DNA of 64,000 nucleotides from Paenibacillaceae bacterium (GTDB lineage Bacteria; Bacillota; Clostridia; Lachnospirales; Lachnospiraceae). Positions within the stretch are counted from its first letter, which is position 1. Each line of letters opens with the position of its first letter. Below the pieces are notes generated by a model. The model did no database searches and was not told where the DNA came from. It worked only from the letters and a program-made list of their open reading frames with translations. Of this stretch, positions 47,592-56,801 are shown piece after piece. The position numbers were made by a program, and so were the translations under genes. Location: assembly GCA_015057705.1 (NCBI GenBank), contig SVDU01000020.1:36234-100233 (forward strand), written 5' to 3'.

Positions 47592-50500
47592 ATGGCAAAG
47601 AAATTTTTGGAAGTTTTTCCAAACTTACATATTACGGACGAATTAAAAGAGCTTTTAAATCTGGTGGATGTGGAAAAGGTCACATCAAACAGGGATAGAA
47701 GCTCTATTCGTGTTTACTTAATCAGTCCAAGGCTGATACACAAGCAAAATATATACAGCCTGGAAAAAGGGATCAAAGAACAGTTGTTTCCGTCCAAGCA
47801 GATCACAATTAAAATCATTGAGCGGTTCCGGCTATCGGGACAGTATACGCCACAGAAGCTGTTAAAGATCTATCGGGAAAGTCTTCTGGCAGAACTTAAA
47901 AATTACAGCATCATTGAGTATAATATGTTCCGGAAAGCACAGTGCCAGTTTCCCGAACCGGATCTTTTGAAGATGACAGTGGAAGATACCATTGTAACCC
48001 ATGAAAAAGCCGGCGAGTTAAAGCGGGTGCTGGAAAAGATTTTTCACGAAAGATGCGGCTTGCCTGTTGAAGTTCAGTATGAATTTATTGAGCCTAAGGA
48101 GAATGTCCTGGCGAAGCAAAAAGAGCTTCAGATGCAGAGAGAAGTAGAGGAAATCGTTAGCAGAACGTCATTTGCCGGGCAGCAAAAAAGCCAGGCAGAC
48201 GAATATGGCGGACCTTCCATGGCAGATGGCCCTCTGGACGCACTGGCAGCCACTTATTCTGATGAAGTGCCCTTCACACAGGAAGTCCAGTCTCCTGCAG
48301 CCACACTACGCATGGGTGGTAAAAAAGAAGGAGATAAAAAAGAATCCGGTAAAGCAGCAGAGTCCGACTCCGGAAAGAAGGAATGGAAAGATTACCGGAA
48401 GAATTCCTATAATGGCCGCCGTTCTGATAATCCAGATGTTTTGTATGGCAGAGATTTTGATGAAGAAACCATGGAAATTGAAAAGATTGACGGGGAAATC
48501 GGAGAAGTGGTGGTTCGCGGTAAGATTATCATGACGGACAGCAGGGAATTAAGAAGCGGCAAGACCATTATTATTTTTGATGTAACAGATTTTACGGACA
48601 CGATCACAGTGAAGATGTTTGCCAGGGAAGAACAGCTGGATGATCTGAAAAATGCAGTGGTAAAAGGTACCATCATCAAAATAAAAGGAGTTACAACCAT
48701 TGATAAGTTTGATGGGGAGCTGACCCTGGGATCTGTTGTGGGTATTAAAAAATCAGAAGATTTTACTGGGAAAAGATCGGACAACAGTCTGGAGAAACGG
48801 GTAGAGCTTCACTGCCATACAAAGATGAGTGACATGGATGGAGTCTCTGAAGTAAAAGATCTTGTAAAGCGTGCTAAAAAATGGGGGATGCCAGCGCTTG
48901 CAATTACGGATCATGGATGTGTACAGTCCTTTCCGGATGCAAACCATGCGCTTGATAAAGGTGATACATTTAAAGTTATTTATGGAGTGGAAGGATATCT
49001 GGTTGATGATTTAAAGCAGCTGGTTGAAAATTCCAGGAATCAGACTTTTTCTGATTCCTATGTTGTCTTTGATATTGAGACAACGGGTTTCAGTTCATCC
49101 AGAAACCGGATTATTGAAATTGGTGCAGTGAAGGTAATAGATGGAAAGATTAAAGATAAATTCAGTGCTTTTGTAAATCCGGATGTACCAATTCCTTTTG
49201 AGATCGAACAATTGACGGGAATCAATGACAGTATGGTGCTTCCTCATCCAAAGATTGATGTAATTCTCCCCCAGTTTCTGGAGTTTTGCAGCGATTCTGT
49301 TTTAGTTGCCCACAATGCTTCGTTTGACGTAAGCTTTATCTCTTATAATGCTCAGCAGCTTCAGCTGGAGTTTAACCCTACGGTAATTGATACCGTGGCT
49401 CTTTCCAGGCTTCTTTTACCCAGTTTAAACAGGTATAAACTGGACACTGTGGCCAAAGCCTTAAATATTTCCCTGGCGAACCATCACAGAGCCGTTGACG
49501 ATGCAGGATGTACAGCAGAGATATTTGCCGCATTTGTAAAAATGCTAAGAGAGCGGGGGGTGGAATCGTTAGATGAGTTAAACAAACTCAGTGCCATGTC
49601 AGCCGATATGATTAAAAAGCTTCCCACCTATCATGTGATCATCCTTGCAGCCAATGATGTGGGCAGGGTTAATTTATACCGGCTGATTTCCCGCTCTCAT
49701 ATCGATTTTTATGCCAGAAGACCGAGAATTCCCAAAAGCGTTTTAAATGAATACAGAGAGGGATTGATAATTGGTTCTGCCTGTGAGGCGGGAGAGTTAT
49801 ATCAGGCTCTTTTGAGAGGCGTTCCGGACGCGGAAATAGCCAAACTTGTAAACTTTTACGATTATCTGGAAATACAGCCTCTTGGTAACAATGCATTCAT
49901 GTTAAGAGACGAAAAGAGTACGATAAAGACCCAGCAGGATCTAATTGATATTAATAAGCGGATCGTAACCCTTGGGGAACAGTTTGGAAAGCCTGTCTGC
50001 GCCACCTGCGATGTTCATTTCCTTGATCCGGAGGATGAGGTTTACCGGCGGATCATTATGGCTGGGCAAGGTTTTAAAGACTCCGATGACCAGGCCCCTT
50101 TATATCTTAGGACTACGGAGGAGATGCTTCAGGAGTTTGAGTATTTAGGCCCTAACAAGGCGGAAGAAGTAGTAATAAAGAACACTAGAAAAATAGCGGA
50201 CATGTGTGAATGGATCTCACCTGTACGGCCGGATAAATGTGCACCTGTCATCGAGAATTCAGATGAGGATTTAAGAAAAATCTGTTATGACAGAGCTCAT
50301 ATCATCTATGGACAGGATCTCCCTGTGATAGTTACAGAACGTTTGGAGAGAGAGTTGAATTCTATTATATCCAATGGTTTTGCGGTTATGTATATCATTG
50401 CACAGAAGCTGGTGTGGAAATCCAACGAAGATGGTTATCTGGTAGGATCCAGAGGATCGGTTGGATCTTCTTTCGTTGCCTATATGTCTGGAATTACAGA

Positions 50501-52136
50501 AGTAAATTCCCTCAGTCCTCATTATTACTGCGAGAACTGTCACTACTATGATTTTGATTCAGAAGAAGTAAAGGCATTCACAGGAATGGCTGGCTGTGAT
50601 ATGCCGGATAAGATATGTCCGGTTTGCGGACATCCATTATCAAAAGATGGTTTTGACATTCCATTTGAAACATTCCTTGGTTTTAAGGGAGACAAGGAGC
50701 CTGATATCGATCTGAATTTCTCCGGAGAATATCAGAGTAAGGCCCATGATTATACAGAAGTTATTTTTGGAAAAGGGCAGACATTCCGTGCAGGAACTAT
50801 TGGTACTCTTGCAGATAAGACGGCATTCGGTTATGTGAAAAATTATTACGAAGAACATGGAGTAAGAAAACGGAACTGTGAAATAAACCGGATAGTTCAG
50901 GGCTGTGTGGGTGTGAGACGAACTACTGGACAGCATCCGGGAGGAATTATCGTTCTTCCCCATGGAGAGGAGATATATTCCTTTACACCGGTACAAAGAC
51001 CGGCTAATGATATGACGACGATGACAGTTACCACCCATTTCGACTACCACTCCATCGACCATAACCTTCTAAAGCTTGATATTCTGGGACACGACGATCC
51101 GACCATGATCCGTATGCTTCAGGACTTGATTGGCTTTGATCCAGTAAAGGACATTCCTCTGGACAGCAGAGAAGTCATGTCACTTTTTCAGGACACATCA
51201 GCCCTTGGAATTATGCCGGAAGATATTGGCGGATGTAAGCTGGGAGCGTTGGGAGTACCGGAGTTTGGTACTGATTTTGCCATGCAGATGTTAATAGACA
51301 CCCAGCCGAAATATTTTTCTGATCTTGTCCGCATTGCAGGTCTTGCTCATGGTACGGATGTGTGGCTTGGTAATGCCCAGGCCCTCATTCAGGAAGGGAA
51401 GGCTACCATTCAGACAGCCATATGTACCAGAGATGATATTATGATATATTTAATTTCCATGGGTATTGAAGAAGGTCTGTCTTTTTCTATCATGGAGAGC
51501 GTGCGTAAAGGAAAAGGATTAAAGCCCGAATGGGAAGAGGAGATGACATCCCATGGGGTTCCGGACTGGTATATCTGGTCCTGTAAAAAGATTAAATACA
51601 TGTTTCCCAAAGCCCATGCAGCCGCTTATGTTATGATGGCGTGGAGAATCGCGTACTGTAAAGTGTTTTATCCACTGGCTTATTACGCATCGTTTTTCAG
51701 TATCCGCGCCAATGGTTTCAGCTATGAACTGATGTGCCAGGGAAGAGAAAAACTGGAGCATTATCTGGCTGATTATAGGAAACGGATCGATACTCTTTCC
51801 AAAAAGGAACAGGACACTCTTCGTGATATGCGAATTGTCCAGGAAATGTACGCCAGGGGTTATGATTTTACTCCTATTAATATTTACCAGGCAAAGGCCA
51901 GACATTTTCAGATCATTGATGGAAAATTAATGCCGTCTTTAAGCAGTATTGATGGACTGGGAGAGAAAGCAGCAGATGCGGTTGTAGATGCCAGTAAGGA
52001 TGGAAAATTCTTATCCAGAGAGGATTTTAGAAACCGGACAAAGGTCAGTAAGACTGTTTGTGATCTTATGGGGGATCTGGGACTTCTGGGGGATCTTCCC
52101 GAATCCAATCAGCTGTCTCTGTTTGATCTGGCATAA
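47592..52136 (+). CDS. polC: DNA polymerase III alpha subunit, Gram-positive PolC type
   Basis: This 1514-residue replicative polymerase has built-in proofreading. In order: N-terminal domains (1-290), an OB domain (about 295-390, GEIGEVVVRGKIIMTDSREL), a PHP domain opening with VELHCHTKMSDMDG, interrupted by a DEDDh exonuclease whose first acids are Asp494 and Glu496 in VVFDIETTGFSS, then palm with a zinc ribbon (CENCHYYDF...CPVCGHPL) and catalytic aspartates in PDIDLNF (about 1037-1043), fingers, and a C-terminal helix-hairpin-helix region. A Glu/Lys/Ser-rich linker lies at about 195-275. The start is preceded by a modest TAGGTGATAG. It ends the long core operon. Confidence 0.96.
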   Translation: MAKKFLEVFPNLHITDELKELLNLVDVEKVTSNRDRSSIRVYLISPRLIHKQNIYSLEKGIKEQLFPSKQITIKIIERFRLSGQYTPQKLLKIYRESLLAELKNYSIIEYNMFRKAQCQFPEPDLLKMTVEDTIVTHEKAGELKRVLEKIFHERCGLPVEVQYEFIEPKENVLAKQKELQMQREVEEIVSRTSFAGQQKSQADEYGGPSMADGPLDALAATYSDEVPFTQEVQSPAATLRMGGKKEGDKKESGKAAESDSGKKEWKDYRKNSYNGRRSDNPDVLYGRDFDEETMEIEKIDGEIGEVVVRGKIIMTDSRELRSGKTIIIFDVTDFTDTITVKMFAREEQLDDLKNAVVKGTIIKIKGVTTIDKFDGELTLGSVVGIKKSEDFTGKRSDNSLEKRVELHCHTKMSDMDGVSEVKDLVKRAKKWGMPALAITDHGCVQSFPDANHALDKGDTFKVIYGVEGYLVDDLKQLVENSRNQTFSDSYVVFDIETTGFSSSRNRIIEIGAVKVIDGKIKDKFSAFVNPDVPIPFEIEQLTGINDSMVLPHPKIDVILPQFLEFCSDSVLVAHNASFDVSFISYNAQQLQLEFNPTVIDTVALSRLLLPSLNRYKLDTVAKALNISLANHHRAVDDAGCTAEIFAAFVKMLRERGVESLDELNKLSAMSADMIKKLPTYHVIILAANDVGRVNLYRLISRSHIDFYARRPRIPKSVLNEYREGLIIGSACEAGELYQALLRGVPDAEIAKLVNFYDYLEIQPLGNNAFMLRDEKSTIKTQQDLIDINKRIVTLGEQFGKPVCATCDVHFLDPEDEVYRRIIMAGQGFKDSDDQAPLYLRTTEEMLQEFEYLGPNKAEEVVIKNTRKIADMCEWISPVRPDKCAPVIENSDEDLRKICYDRAHIIYGQDLPVIVTERLERELNSIISNGFAVMYIIAQKLVWKSNEDGYLVGSRGSVGSSFVAYMSGITEVNSLSPHYYCENCHYYDFDSEEVKAFTGMAGCDMPDKICPVCGHPLSKDGFDIPFETFLGFKGDKEPDIDLNFSGEYQSKAHDYTEVIFGKGQTFRAGTIGTLADKTAFGYVKNYYEEHGVRKRNCEINRIVQGCVGVRRTTGQHPGGIIVLPHGEEIYSFTPVQRPANDMTTMTVTTHFDYHSIDHNLLKLDILGHDDPTMIRMLQDLIGFDPVKDIPLDSREVMSLFQDTSALGIMPEDIGGCKLGALGVPEFGTDFAMQMLIDTQPKYFSDLVRIAGLAHGTDVWLGNAQALIQEGKATIQTAICTRDDIMIYLISMGIEEGLSFSIMESVRKGKGLKPEWEEEMTSHGVPDWYIWSCKKIKYMFPKAHAAAYVMMAWRIAYCKVFYPLAYYASFFSIRANGFSYELMCQGREKLEHYLADYRKRIDTLSKKEQDTLRDMRIVQEMYARGYDFTPINIYQAKARHFQIIDGKLMPSLSSIDGLGEKAADAVVDASKDGKFLSREDFRNRTKVSKTVCDLMGDLGLLGDLPESNQLSLFDLA

Positions 52137-52141
52137 TACAG

Positions 52142-52181
52142 CTTCCGCTGCGGAATAGCATTCTTTGTTCTGCAGCGGAAG
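52142..52181 (+). terminator. Hairpin after polC
   Basis: CTTCCGCTGC at 52142-52151 pairs with GCAGCGGAAG at 52172-52181 over a long loop; there is no clear T-tract. Confidence 0.55.
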
Positions 52182-52254
52182 ATTAAAAGAGTAACTGAAA
52201 TCTGATGTTATTTTTCCAGTATTTTAAAAAAATAAAAAAATTTTGAAAATATGG

Positions 52255-52283
52255 TTGACATTGTCTCAAATTTATATTATACT
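52255..52283 (+). promoter_or_regulatory. tRNA promoter
   Basis: TTGACA (52255-52260), 17-base spacer and TATACT (52278-52283), twelve bases before the first tRNA: a near-consensus, strong promoter. Confidence 0.85.
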
Positions 52284-52295
52284 ACGTAACGTAAT

Positions 52296-52369
52296 CGAGG
52301 CGTGGCTCAGTTTGGTAGAGCGCTGCGTTCGGGACGCAGAGGTCGCAAGTTCGAATCTTGTCGCCTCGA
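52296..52369 (+). tRNA. tRNA-Pro (anticodon CGG)
   Basis: A full cloverleaf can be drawn: acceptor CGAGGCG/CGCCTCG, D-arm GCTC...GAGC, anticodon stem CTGCG/CGCAG with loop TTCGGGA (anticodon CGG, reading CCG), and a T-arm with TTCGAAT. The CCA end is not encoded. It is transcribed with the following tRNA. Confidence 0.92.
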
Positions 52370-52393
52370 TTTTGTATGAATCATATTCGTACT

Positions 52394-52465
52394 GGCCTAT
52401 TGGTCAAGCGGTCAAGACGCCGCCCTCTCACGGCGGAAACCCGAGTTCGATTCTCGGATAGGTCA
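52394..52465 (+). tRNA. tRNA-Glu (anticodon CTC)
   Basis: Acceptor GGCCTAT/ATAGGTC (one G-T pair), anticodon stem CCGCC/GGCGG with loop CTCTCAC (anticodon CTC, reading GAG) and T-loop TTCGATT. The CCA end is not encoded. A strong terminator follows after a few bases. Confidence 0.92.
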
Positions 52466-52466
52466 T

Positions 52467-52500
52467 AAAAAACCTTCAGGATTAATCCTGAAGGTTTTTT
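52467..52500 (+). terminator. tRNA operon terminator
   Basis: AACCTTCAGGAT (52471-52482) and ATCCTGAAGGTT (52485-52496) form a 12-base stem, flanked by A-run and T6. Confidence 0.9.
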
Positions 52501-52514
52501 GTATTAAAGCGGGA

Positions 52515-53042
52515 TCAGCAGGGTTTATCTTTATAACACCAGAACCAGTCCATGCAATTTAAGTTTTGACCCTGTGGATTATTAATCCGCTCTATCATCT
52601 GGTCATAAGTACGGGGTGGAGGTACCATAGCAGGACTGCCTGGCTCCCAGTTTGCCGGAGTTACAACATTACAGCGGTCTGTTGTCTCAAGTGCAGTTAA
52701 GAGCCGTATGATCTCACAAATATTTCTTCCATTTGTAAGTGGATAAACAAGTATTGCCCGGATAATCTGATCAGGATCAATGAAAAAGACATTGCGGACA
52801 GTTTCCTGTTTGGAGGCATCGGGTGCTATCATGCCATACATACCCGCCACTTCGGCCATACGATCTGCAATAATAGGAAATGGAATCTGAATGCCTGTCA
52901 ACAGATAGATCTGGTTTACCCAGGCAAGATGGGACGGATTGCTGTCTATGCTTAAACCGATCAATTTGGCATTTAAGGCTTCAAATTGGTCATTGGCCTG
53001 AGCAAAAGCAACAAATTCGGTAGTGCAGACCGGAGTAAATAC
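52515..53042 (-). pseudogene. Peroxiredoxin gene lacking its 5' end
   Basis: The C-terminal ~175 residues of an AhpC/Prx6-type peroxiredoxin are intact: the peroxidatic-Cys motif FTPVCTTEF, LIGLSIDSN, IPFPIIAD, VFFIDPDQ and a C-terminal Cys-containing tail. In the family about 35-45 residues precede this motif, with a PxF-type N-terminus; here the frame continues upstream for only about 20 codons that do not resemble that part and runs into the hairpin block at 53076-53122, with a stop near 53109 and no ATG. A TTG inside the gene (52964) could start a shorter product but would lose the catalytic Cys. The break coincides with the left edge of the accessory region. Confidence 0.7.
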
Positions 53043-53075
53043 ATTGCGTATAGATGGAAAATATAGAAAAGAGTG

Positions 53076-53122
53076 AAAGAGACCTAAAAAAATGTTAGGT
53101 CTCTTTTTTTAGACCTAACATT
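53076..53122. terminator. Overlapping opposite-strand terminators sharing one arm
   Basis: Three related segments, gacctaa (53081-53087), ttaggtc (53095-53101) and gacctaa (53112-53118), allow two exclusive hairpins. Arms 53076-53087/53095-53106 followed by T-run make a plus-strand terminator; arms 53091-53102/53111-53122 read on the minus strand are followed by a T-run. Confidence 0.7.
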
Positions 53123-53429
53123 TCGGATAGATAAAAACACAGTCAATCAAACAAGTGCTGGCTACACTTGGGAACGAATCAGCAAGCTTAAAGTTTTATT
53201 ACCAGTTACCAAATACCTGATACGTGTCACCTACAAGCCTTCATTACATCCACTGATGATGTGTATATAGAAATTATAAAGATACACATGAGAAAAAACA
53301 ATAGGGATAAATCAGTAAGTGCTATAGATATTTAAAATATCAATGCAGTTGATATTTATAAAATACATTAAAACAGAAAACTTCCTGTGGTTGACATCAT
53401 TGAAAAAAAATGTATTGGAGGAAAGCAAA
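53123..53429. other. Non-coding left flank of the accessory region
   Basis: There is no convincing gene in these 307 bases. A 9-base perfect inverted repeat, aaatatcaa/ttgatattt, lies at 53335-53343 and 53349-53357 with a 5-base spacer, and TTGACA at 53391-53396 may be a -35 box, although no good -10 follows. The inverted repeat could be an operator or partition site for the genes downstream. Confidence 0.4.
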
Positions 53430-53741
53430 GTGAAAAAGGAAAAGAAAGGAAGACCTACATCAATAAGACTCTTACCAGAGACTGAAAAATATCTTATGAG
53501 ATGTCCGGGAAAAAATCTGACTGATAAATTCGAGTACTTAATTCATTTTTGCATGAAGCGGGAAGAAATGCTGGTTAAGGTAGAAGAGGAGTATCAAAGA
53601 CGCTTTAAAGCATATGAGGAGGATATAAAGAGCCAGGAGCTATTGCTTAGGAAGCTCCGCGCGGCAGCCCAGAAAAGTACTGATTATTTAGACGATGTGG
53701 TGAAGGAAATCAGGTGGATTCATGAAAACAATGATGATTGA
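53430..53741 (+). CDS. Small basic DNA-binding-like protein of the accessory region
   Basis: A 103-residue protein from GTG 53430, chosen because TGGAGGAAAG precedes it; the frame extends 29 codons further without a binding site. The N-terminal KKEKKGRPTSIRLLPETEKY followed by a predicted helix resembles the start of ribbon-helix-helix proteins, and residues 45-95 form a charged coiled coil. Such proteins often precede par genes on plasmids and integrative elements. I cannot assign a family, and the DNA-binding role is inferred from charge pattern and context. Confidence 0.6.
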   Translation: MKKEKKGRPTSIRLLPETEKYLMRCPGKNLTDKFEYLIHFCMKREEMLVKVEEEYQRRFKAYEEDIKSQELLLRKLRAAAQKSTDYLDDVVKEIRWIHENNDD

Positions 53742-53762
53742 TTTTAGAAAGAGAGGTTTCTT

Positions 53763-54413
53763 ATGAGCAAAGGAAAAGAACAGCAGTTAGAGATTAAGAC
53801 AATTAAGGATCGAACAATTGAAATCAAACTGTCTGATGCAGATGTTGAAAGATTATATAAAAAGGCAGGAAGTGCCAGCCTGTCTGTGTCAGAGCTTCTT
53901 GAAAATTTTGTTGGTGACCTGGTAAATGGAACGTATACCAATGGATCGAATGAAAGGGATGCACTGACTAACTGGTTTGAGAGATGTTACTTTGGTATGT
54001 TTCCGGAAGAGAGTTTTTTGAAATATCTGATTGATCAGGATACGATTGAGGAATTTCTGGAATTGTACAATGATATGAAAAGCAGTGTGGATCAGATTCC
54101 TATTATGGAAGAAGAAATTAAGACAGGTATCATGAAAAAATATGATGGGAGTACATATACTTGGCAGGATTTAGTGATTTGCACAGCTGAAGGTGATAAG
54201 CCATGCTATTCCCAAAAAGAAGAATGGAAAAAAGTACAATTAGAAAATATTAAACAGGAAAAAGAGTTTGTGGCTGATTGCCAAGAGCAAATAGATGATT
54301 ACTGGAATGATTTTTTGCAGTCTGCTAATGGACAAGTAGGTACGTTAGAAGATGAACTAGAAAAAGTAATTAAATGGCATGGCGACATGGATCGCGTGAA
54401 AAATGGTGTGTAA
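53763..54413 (+). CDS. Accessory-region protein of unknown function
   Basis: The protein has 216 residues, acidic and helical overall. The N-terminal part, RTIEIKLSDADVERLYKKAG with SASLSVSELLENFVGDL, looks like a small ribbon-helix-helix or antitoxin-like fold; the rest contains Trp/Tyr-rich segments (LTNWFERCYFGMF, YTWQDLVICTAEG) that I do not recognise. AAAGAGAGG is before the ATG. It sits between the small basic protein and parA with short gaps, so it is probably in one operon with them. Confidence 0.6.
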   Translation: MSKGKEQQLEIKTIKDRTIEIKLSDADVERLYKKAGSASLSVSELLENFVGDLVNGTYTNGSNERDALTNWFERCYFGMFPEESFLKYLIDQDTIEEFLELYNDMKSSVDQIPIMEEEIKTGIMKKYDGSTYTWQDLVICTAEGDKPCYSQKEEWKKVQLENIKQEKEFVADCQEQIDDYWNDFLQSANGQVGTLEDELEKVIKWHGDMDRVKNGV

Positions 54414-54470
54414 TAGAAAAAATTCTGAATAAAGAGTCTTTGAAAACATAAATACCAGGAGGATAAAAAC

Positions 54471-55331
54471 ATGGCAGTTATTGGAAGCATTAACAGTAAC
54501 AAAGGTGGAGTTGGCAAAACCACCACTACAGTAGTATTAGGTGAGCTTCTGGCTTACTTAGGTAAAAAAACTCTGATTGTTGATCAGGACCCACAGGGAA
54601 ATACATCTATGCAGTTTCATTTGTTTCAAAAGGATAGTCCGGAGATTGAGAATGGAATACTGCTTCCGGAAAGCGAGGATTACCATATTGCAGAGCTGTA
54701 TCGATTCCGTTATCGGAATGGTGAAGAGGTAAAGAGCCTTATAAGAAAAACGTACATTGAAAATCTCTCTATTCTACCCAGCAGCCACAGGCACAAATTG
54801 ACTCAGGATTTGGTGGTTAGCAATACAGGCAATAATAATACAATTTTAAAACGGGCTTTAAAAGCTATATCCCATGAGTATGACTATATACTGATTGACA
54901 ATGCACCGGCAAATAATATTTTGACGGTAAACAGCATTTTTGCCTCTGATTTTATTATTATTCCAATTAAGTGTGAGCAGTATTCTTATGAGGGGCTGCA
55001 GGAAACATTGAAAAGCATTATCTATATAAAAGAGGAACATGATTTAGAAAGCCCTCAGTTTCTGGGAGCATTTATCACCCAGGCAAATATTATTACCAAT
55101 GCATTTAAGGAAACCAGCAAGACATTTACAGCGAACATGAGCAATATGTTTTTTGATACAGCGATACGTTTAGATACAAAAATCAATGACATAGAAAGGG
55201 AATTTAAGCCATTGCTTACATATCCAAATTCCAGAGCATTAAGTGATTACTGTAACTTGTTATTGGAGATGGGCATTTTAGATACCCAGACTGAGAAATA
55301 TTTAAGAGATACCATAAAGGAAGCAATGTAA
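54471..55331 (+). CDS. parA: ParA-family partition ATPase
   Basis: The 286-residue protein has the deviant Walker A KGGVGKTTTT at residues 11-20, the A' motif DQDPQGNTSM and a Walker B-like YILIDNAPAN. It is a Soj/ParA-type ATPase that binds DNA non-specifically and moves a ParB-bound replicon. CCAGGAGG precedes the start. Twelve bases downstream is the ParB-like gene, giving a type Ia-like parAB cassette. The cassette and its distance from the chromosomal parAB region point to a plasmid or integrative element origin. Confidence 0.87.
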   Translation: MAVIGSINSNKGGVGKTTTTVVLGELLAYLGKKTLIVDQDPQGNTSMQFHLFQKDSPEIENGILLPESEDYHIAELYRFRYRNGEEVKSLIRKTYIENLSILPSSHRHKLTQDLVVSNTGNNNTILKRALKAISHEYDYILIDNAPANNILTVNSIFASDFIIIPIKCEQYSYEGLQETLKSIIYIKEEHDLESPQFLGAFITQANIITNAFKETSKTFTANMSNMFFDTAIRLDTKINDIEREFKPLLTYPNSRALSDYCNLLLEMGILDTQTEKYLRDTIKEAM

Positions 55332-55343
55332 GGAGGTTGTTGT

Positions 55344-56753
55344 ATGCCAGTACAGAAATTTAAAGGGCTCAGCATTAGAAATAATGAGATAGCCAAGGTT
55401 CAGGAGGTAAGTACTATACCGGAGGAACGCGAGGTGACAGATCCTGGCATTGGTTTGCAAGAAATAGTAGGAAAGTTGAGTGAAAAGAGAAGCAGCGTTC
55501 CATTTAATCTGAAAATAATACCCAGAAAGAAAATCATATTCAATGATAAGAACGATTACAGCCAGGTGGATCTAGAAAAGCTCGCGGAAGGAATTTTACA
55601 CTTTGGGCTGATTCATTCTCTTGAGGGATTTTATGATGAGGAGCAGGATTTATATGTAATAGAATCTGGAGAGAGAAGAACCAGGGCTATTGATCTTCTT
55701 CTGGAAAAGTTTAGAGATTATGAAGATACTGATTCTCAGGAGTATCAGGACTACCTGGAGAACGTAAAGGGGTTTGAAGCCGGTTATCCTATTAACGTGA
55801 AAAAGAAAAAATATATGGATGCCGGTGATATGTCCCCTTTAGATGAAATTGACAGTGAAATCAGATTGATGGATGCCAATGAAGAGGTAAGACCCACGAA
55901 CCCCCAAGACAAGTATAAACGAGTCACAAGGCGTGCTGAATTGATGGAAAGGAGAAATGCCTTACTGCCTTATAAGAAACGTATTAATGTAAATAAAGAA
56001 GTGGGAAATAAAATGGGGCTGACTGAGAGGCAGGTTCAAAAGTATAAAAGTATTGATGCTTTGATACCGGAGTTGAGAGAAGAGTTTTTTCAGAATAATA
56101 TCACTCTGGCCGATGGAGCAAATTATTCGGTTCTTACTGAGGAGGAGCAACGGAATATCTTAAAGTTGATCCAGGAAGGGAAGAAAGTATCTGCTGATGA
56201 TATTAAAAAGCTTAAACAGGAGAAGGAGGCTGTGCAAACGGAATTGATCCTTAAAGAGGGGGAATTAAGCAGATTAAGGGAAGAGAGCGATCAACTGCGG
56301 GAAAGGCACAAGAAGGAGCTTATGAGACTCCAGGAGAGTGTTGAGCAGGACCGTGAGCGTATTAAACTTGAGATTTCGGAAGAGATTCTAAATAATAGCC
56401 CTGATAGAAATAAAGTTAAGGAGCTTGAAACGCAGCTGCAAGAAAAAGAAGCTGCCCAAAAGGATATTAATAAAAGCCTTAACGAGATCAGTCAGAAACT
56501 GAATAATAAGAATAATGAGATTGAAAAGTTAGAAGCTGAGCTAAAGCAGATGAAGGATCAGCCAGGGCAGGATCTTGAAAGGATTCGTATGGAAGTAAAA
56601 TTGTCTACGGCAATCGATACAACAATGGGATCAGTATCTGATATAAAAAAGGCGTTTATCGCTTATGGAAAGTTAAATGGTTCTGATAGCTCTAAATTCA
56701 AGGAGGAGATTGAGACAATTGTAAATAACCTACATACCATACTTAAAATATAG
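55344..56753 (+). CDS. parB: ParB-like protein with a long coiled-coil C-terminus
   Basis: The protein has 469 residues. Residues 55-150 form the ParB N-terminal domain with the CTP-binding-type motif ESGERRTRAID, and residues 195-260 contain a helix-turn-helix region (NKMGLTERQVQKYKSIDALI). From about 285 to 420 there is an unbroken coiled coil rich in Glu, Lys, Leu and Arg, followed by a short globular end. ParB proteins of chromosomes are much shorter (about 290 residues), so the extension is a feature of this element type. AAGGAGG precedes the start. Confidence 0.83.
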   Translation: MPVQKFKGLSIRNNEIAKVQEVSTIPEEREVTDPGIGLQEIVGKLSEKRSSVPFNLKIIPRKKIIFNDKNDYSQVDLEKLAEGILHFGLIHSLEGFYDEEQDLYVIESGERRTRAIDLLLEKFRDYEDTDSQEYQDYLENVKGFEAGYPINVKKKKYMDAGDMSPLDEIDSEIRLMDANEEVRPTNPQDKYKRVTRRAELMERRNALLPYKKRINVNKEVGNKMGLTERQVQKYKSIDALIPELREEFFQNNITLADGANYSVLTEEEQRNILKLIQEGKKVSADDIKKLKQEKEAVQTELILKEGELSRLREESDQLRERHKKELMRLQESVEQDRERIKLEISEEILNNSPDRNKVKELETQLQEKEAAQKDINKSLNEISQKLNNKNNEIEKLEAELKQMKDQPGQDLERIRMEVKLSTAIDTTMGSVSDIKKAFIAYGKLNGSDSSKFKEEIETIVNNLHTILKI

Positions 56754-56801
56754 ATTTAACTAGGAAGTACTTGAAGTTTAACAGAACAGGAGGAAGAAAT
56801 A

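Noticed and set aside
52394..52465. tRNA-Glu as attachment site of the accessory region
   Set aside because: I found no direct repeat of the tRNA 3' end in the rest of the window; the peroxiredoxin remnant lies between the tRNA and the element. A distal repeat beyond 64 kb cannot be excluded.
53123..53334. Insertion-sequence remnant at the left flank of the accessory region
   Set aside because: A short minus-strand frame looked protein-like for about 20 residues, but there are no terminal inverted repeats and no recognisable transposase motif.
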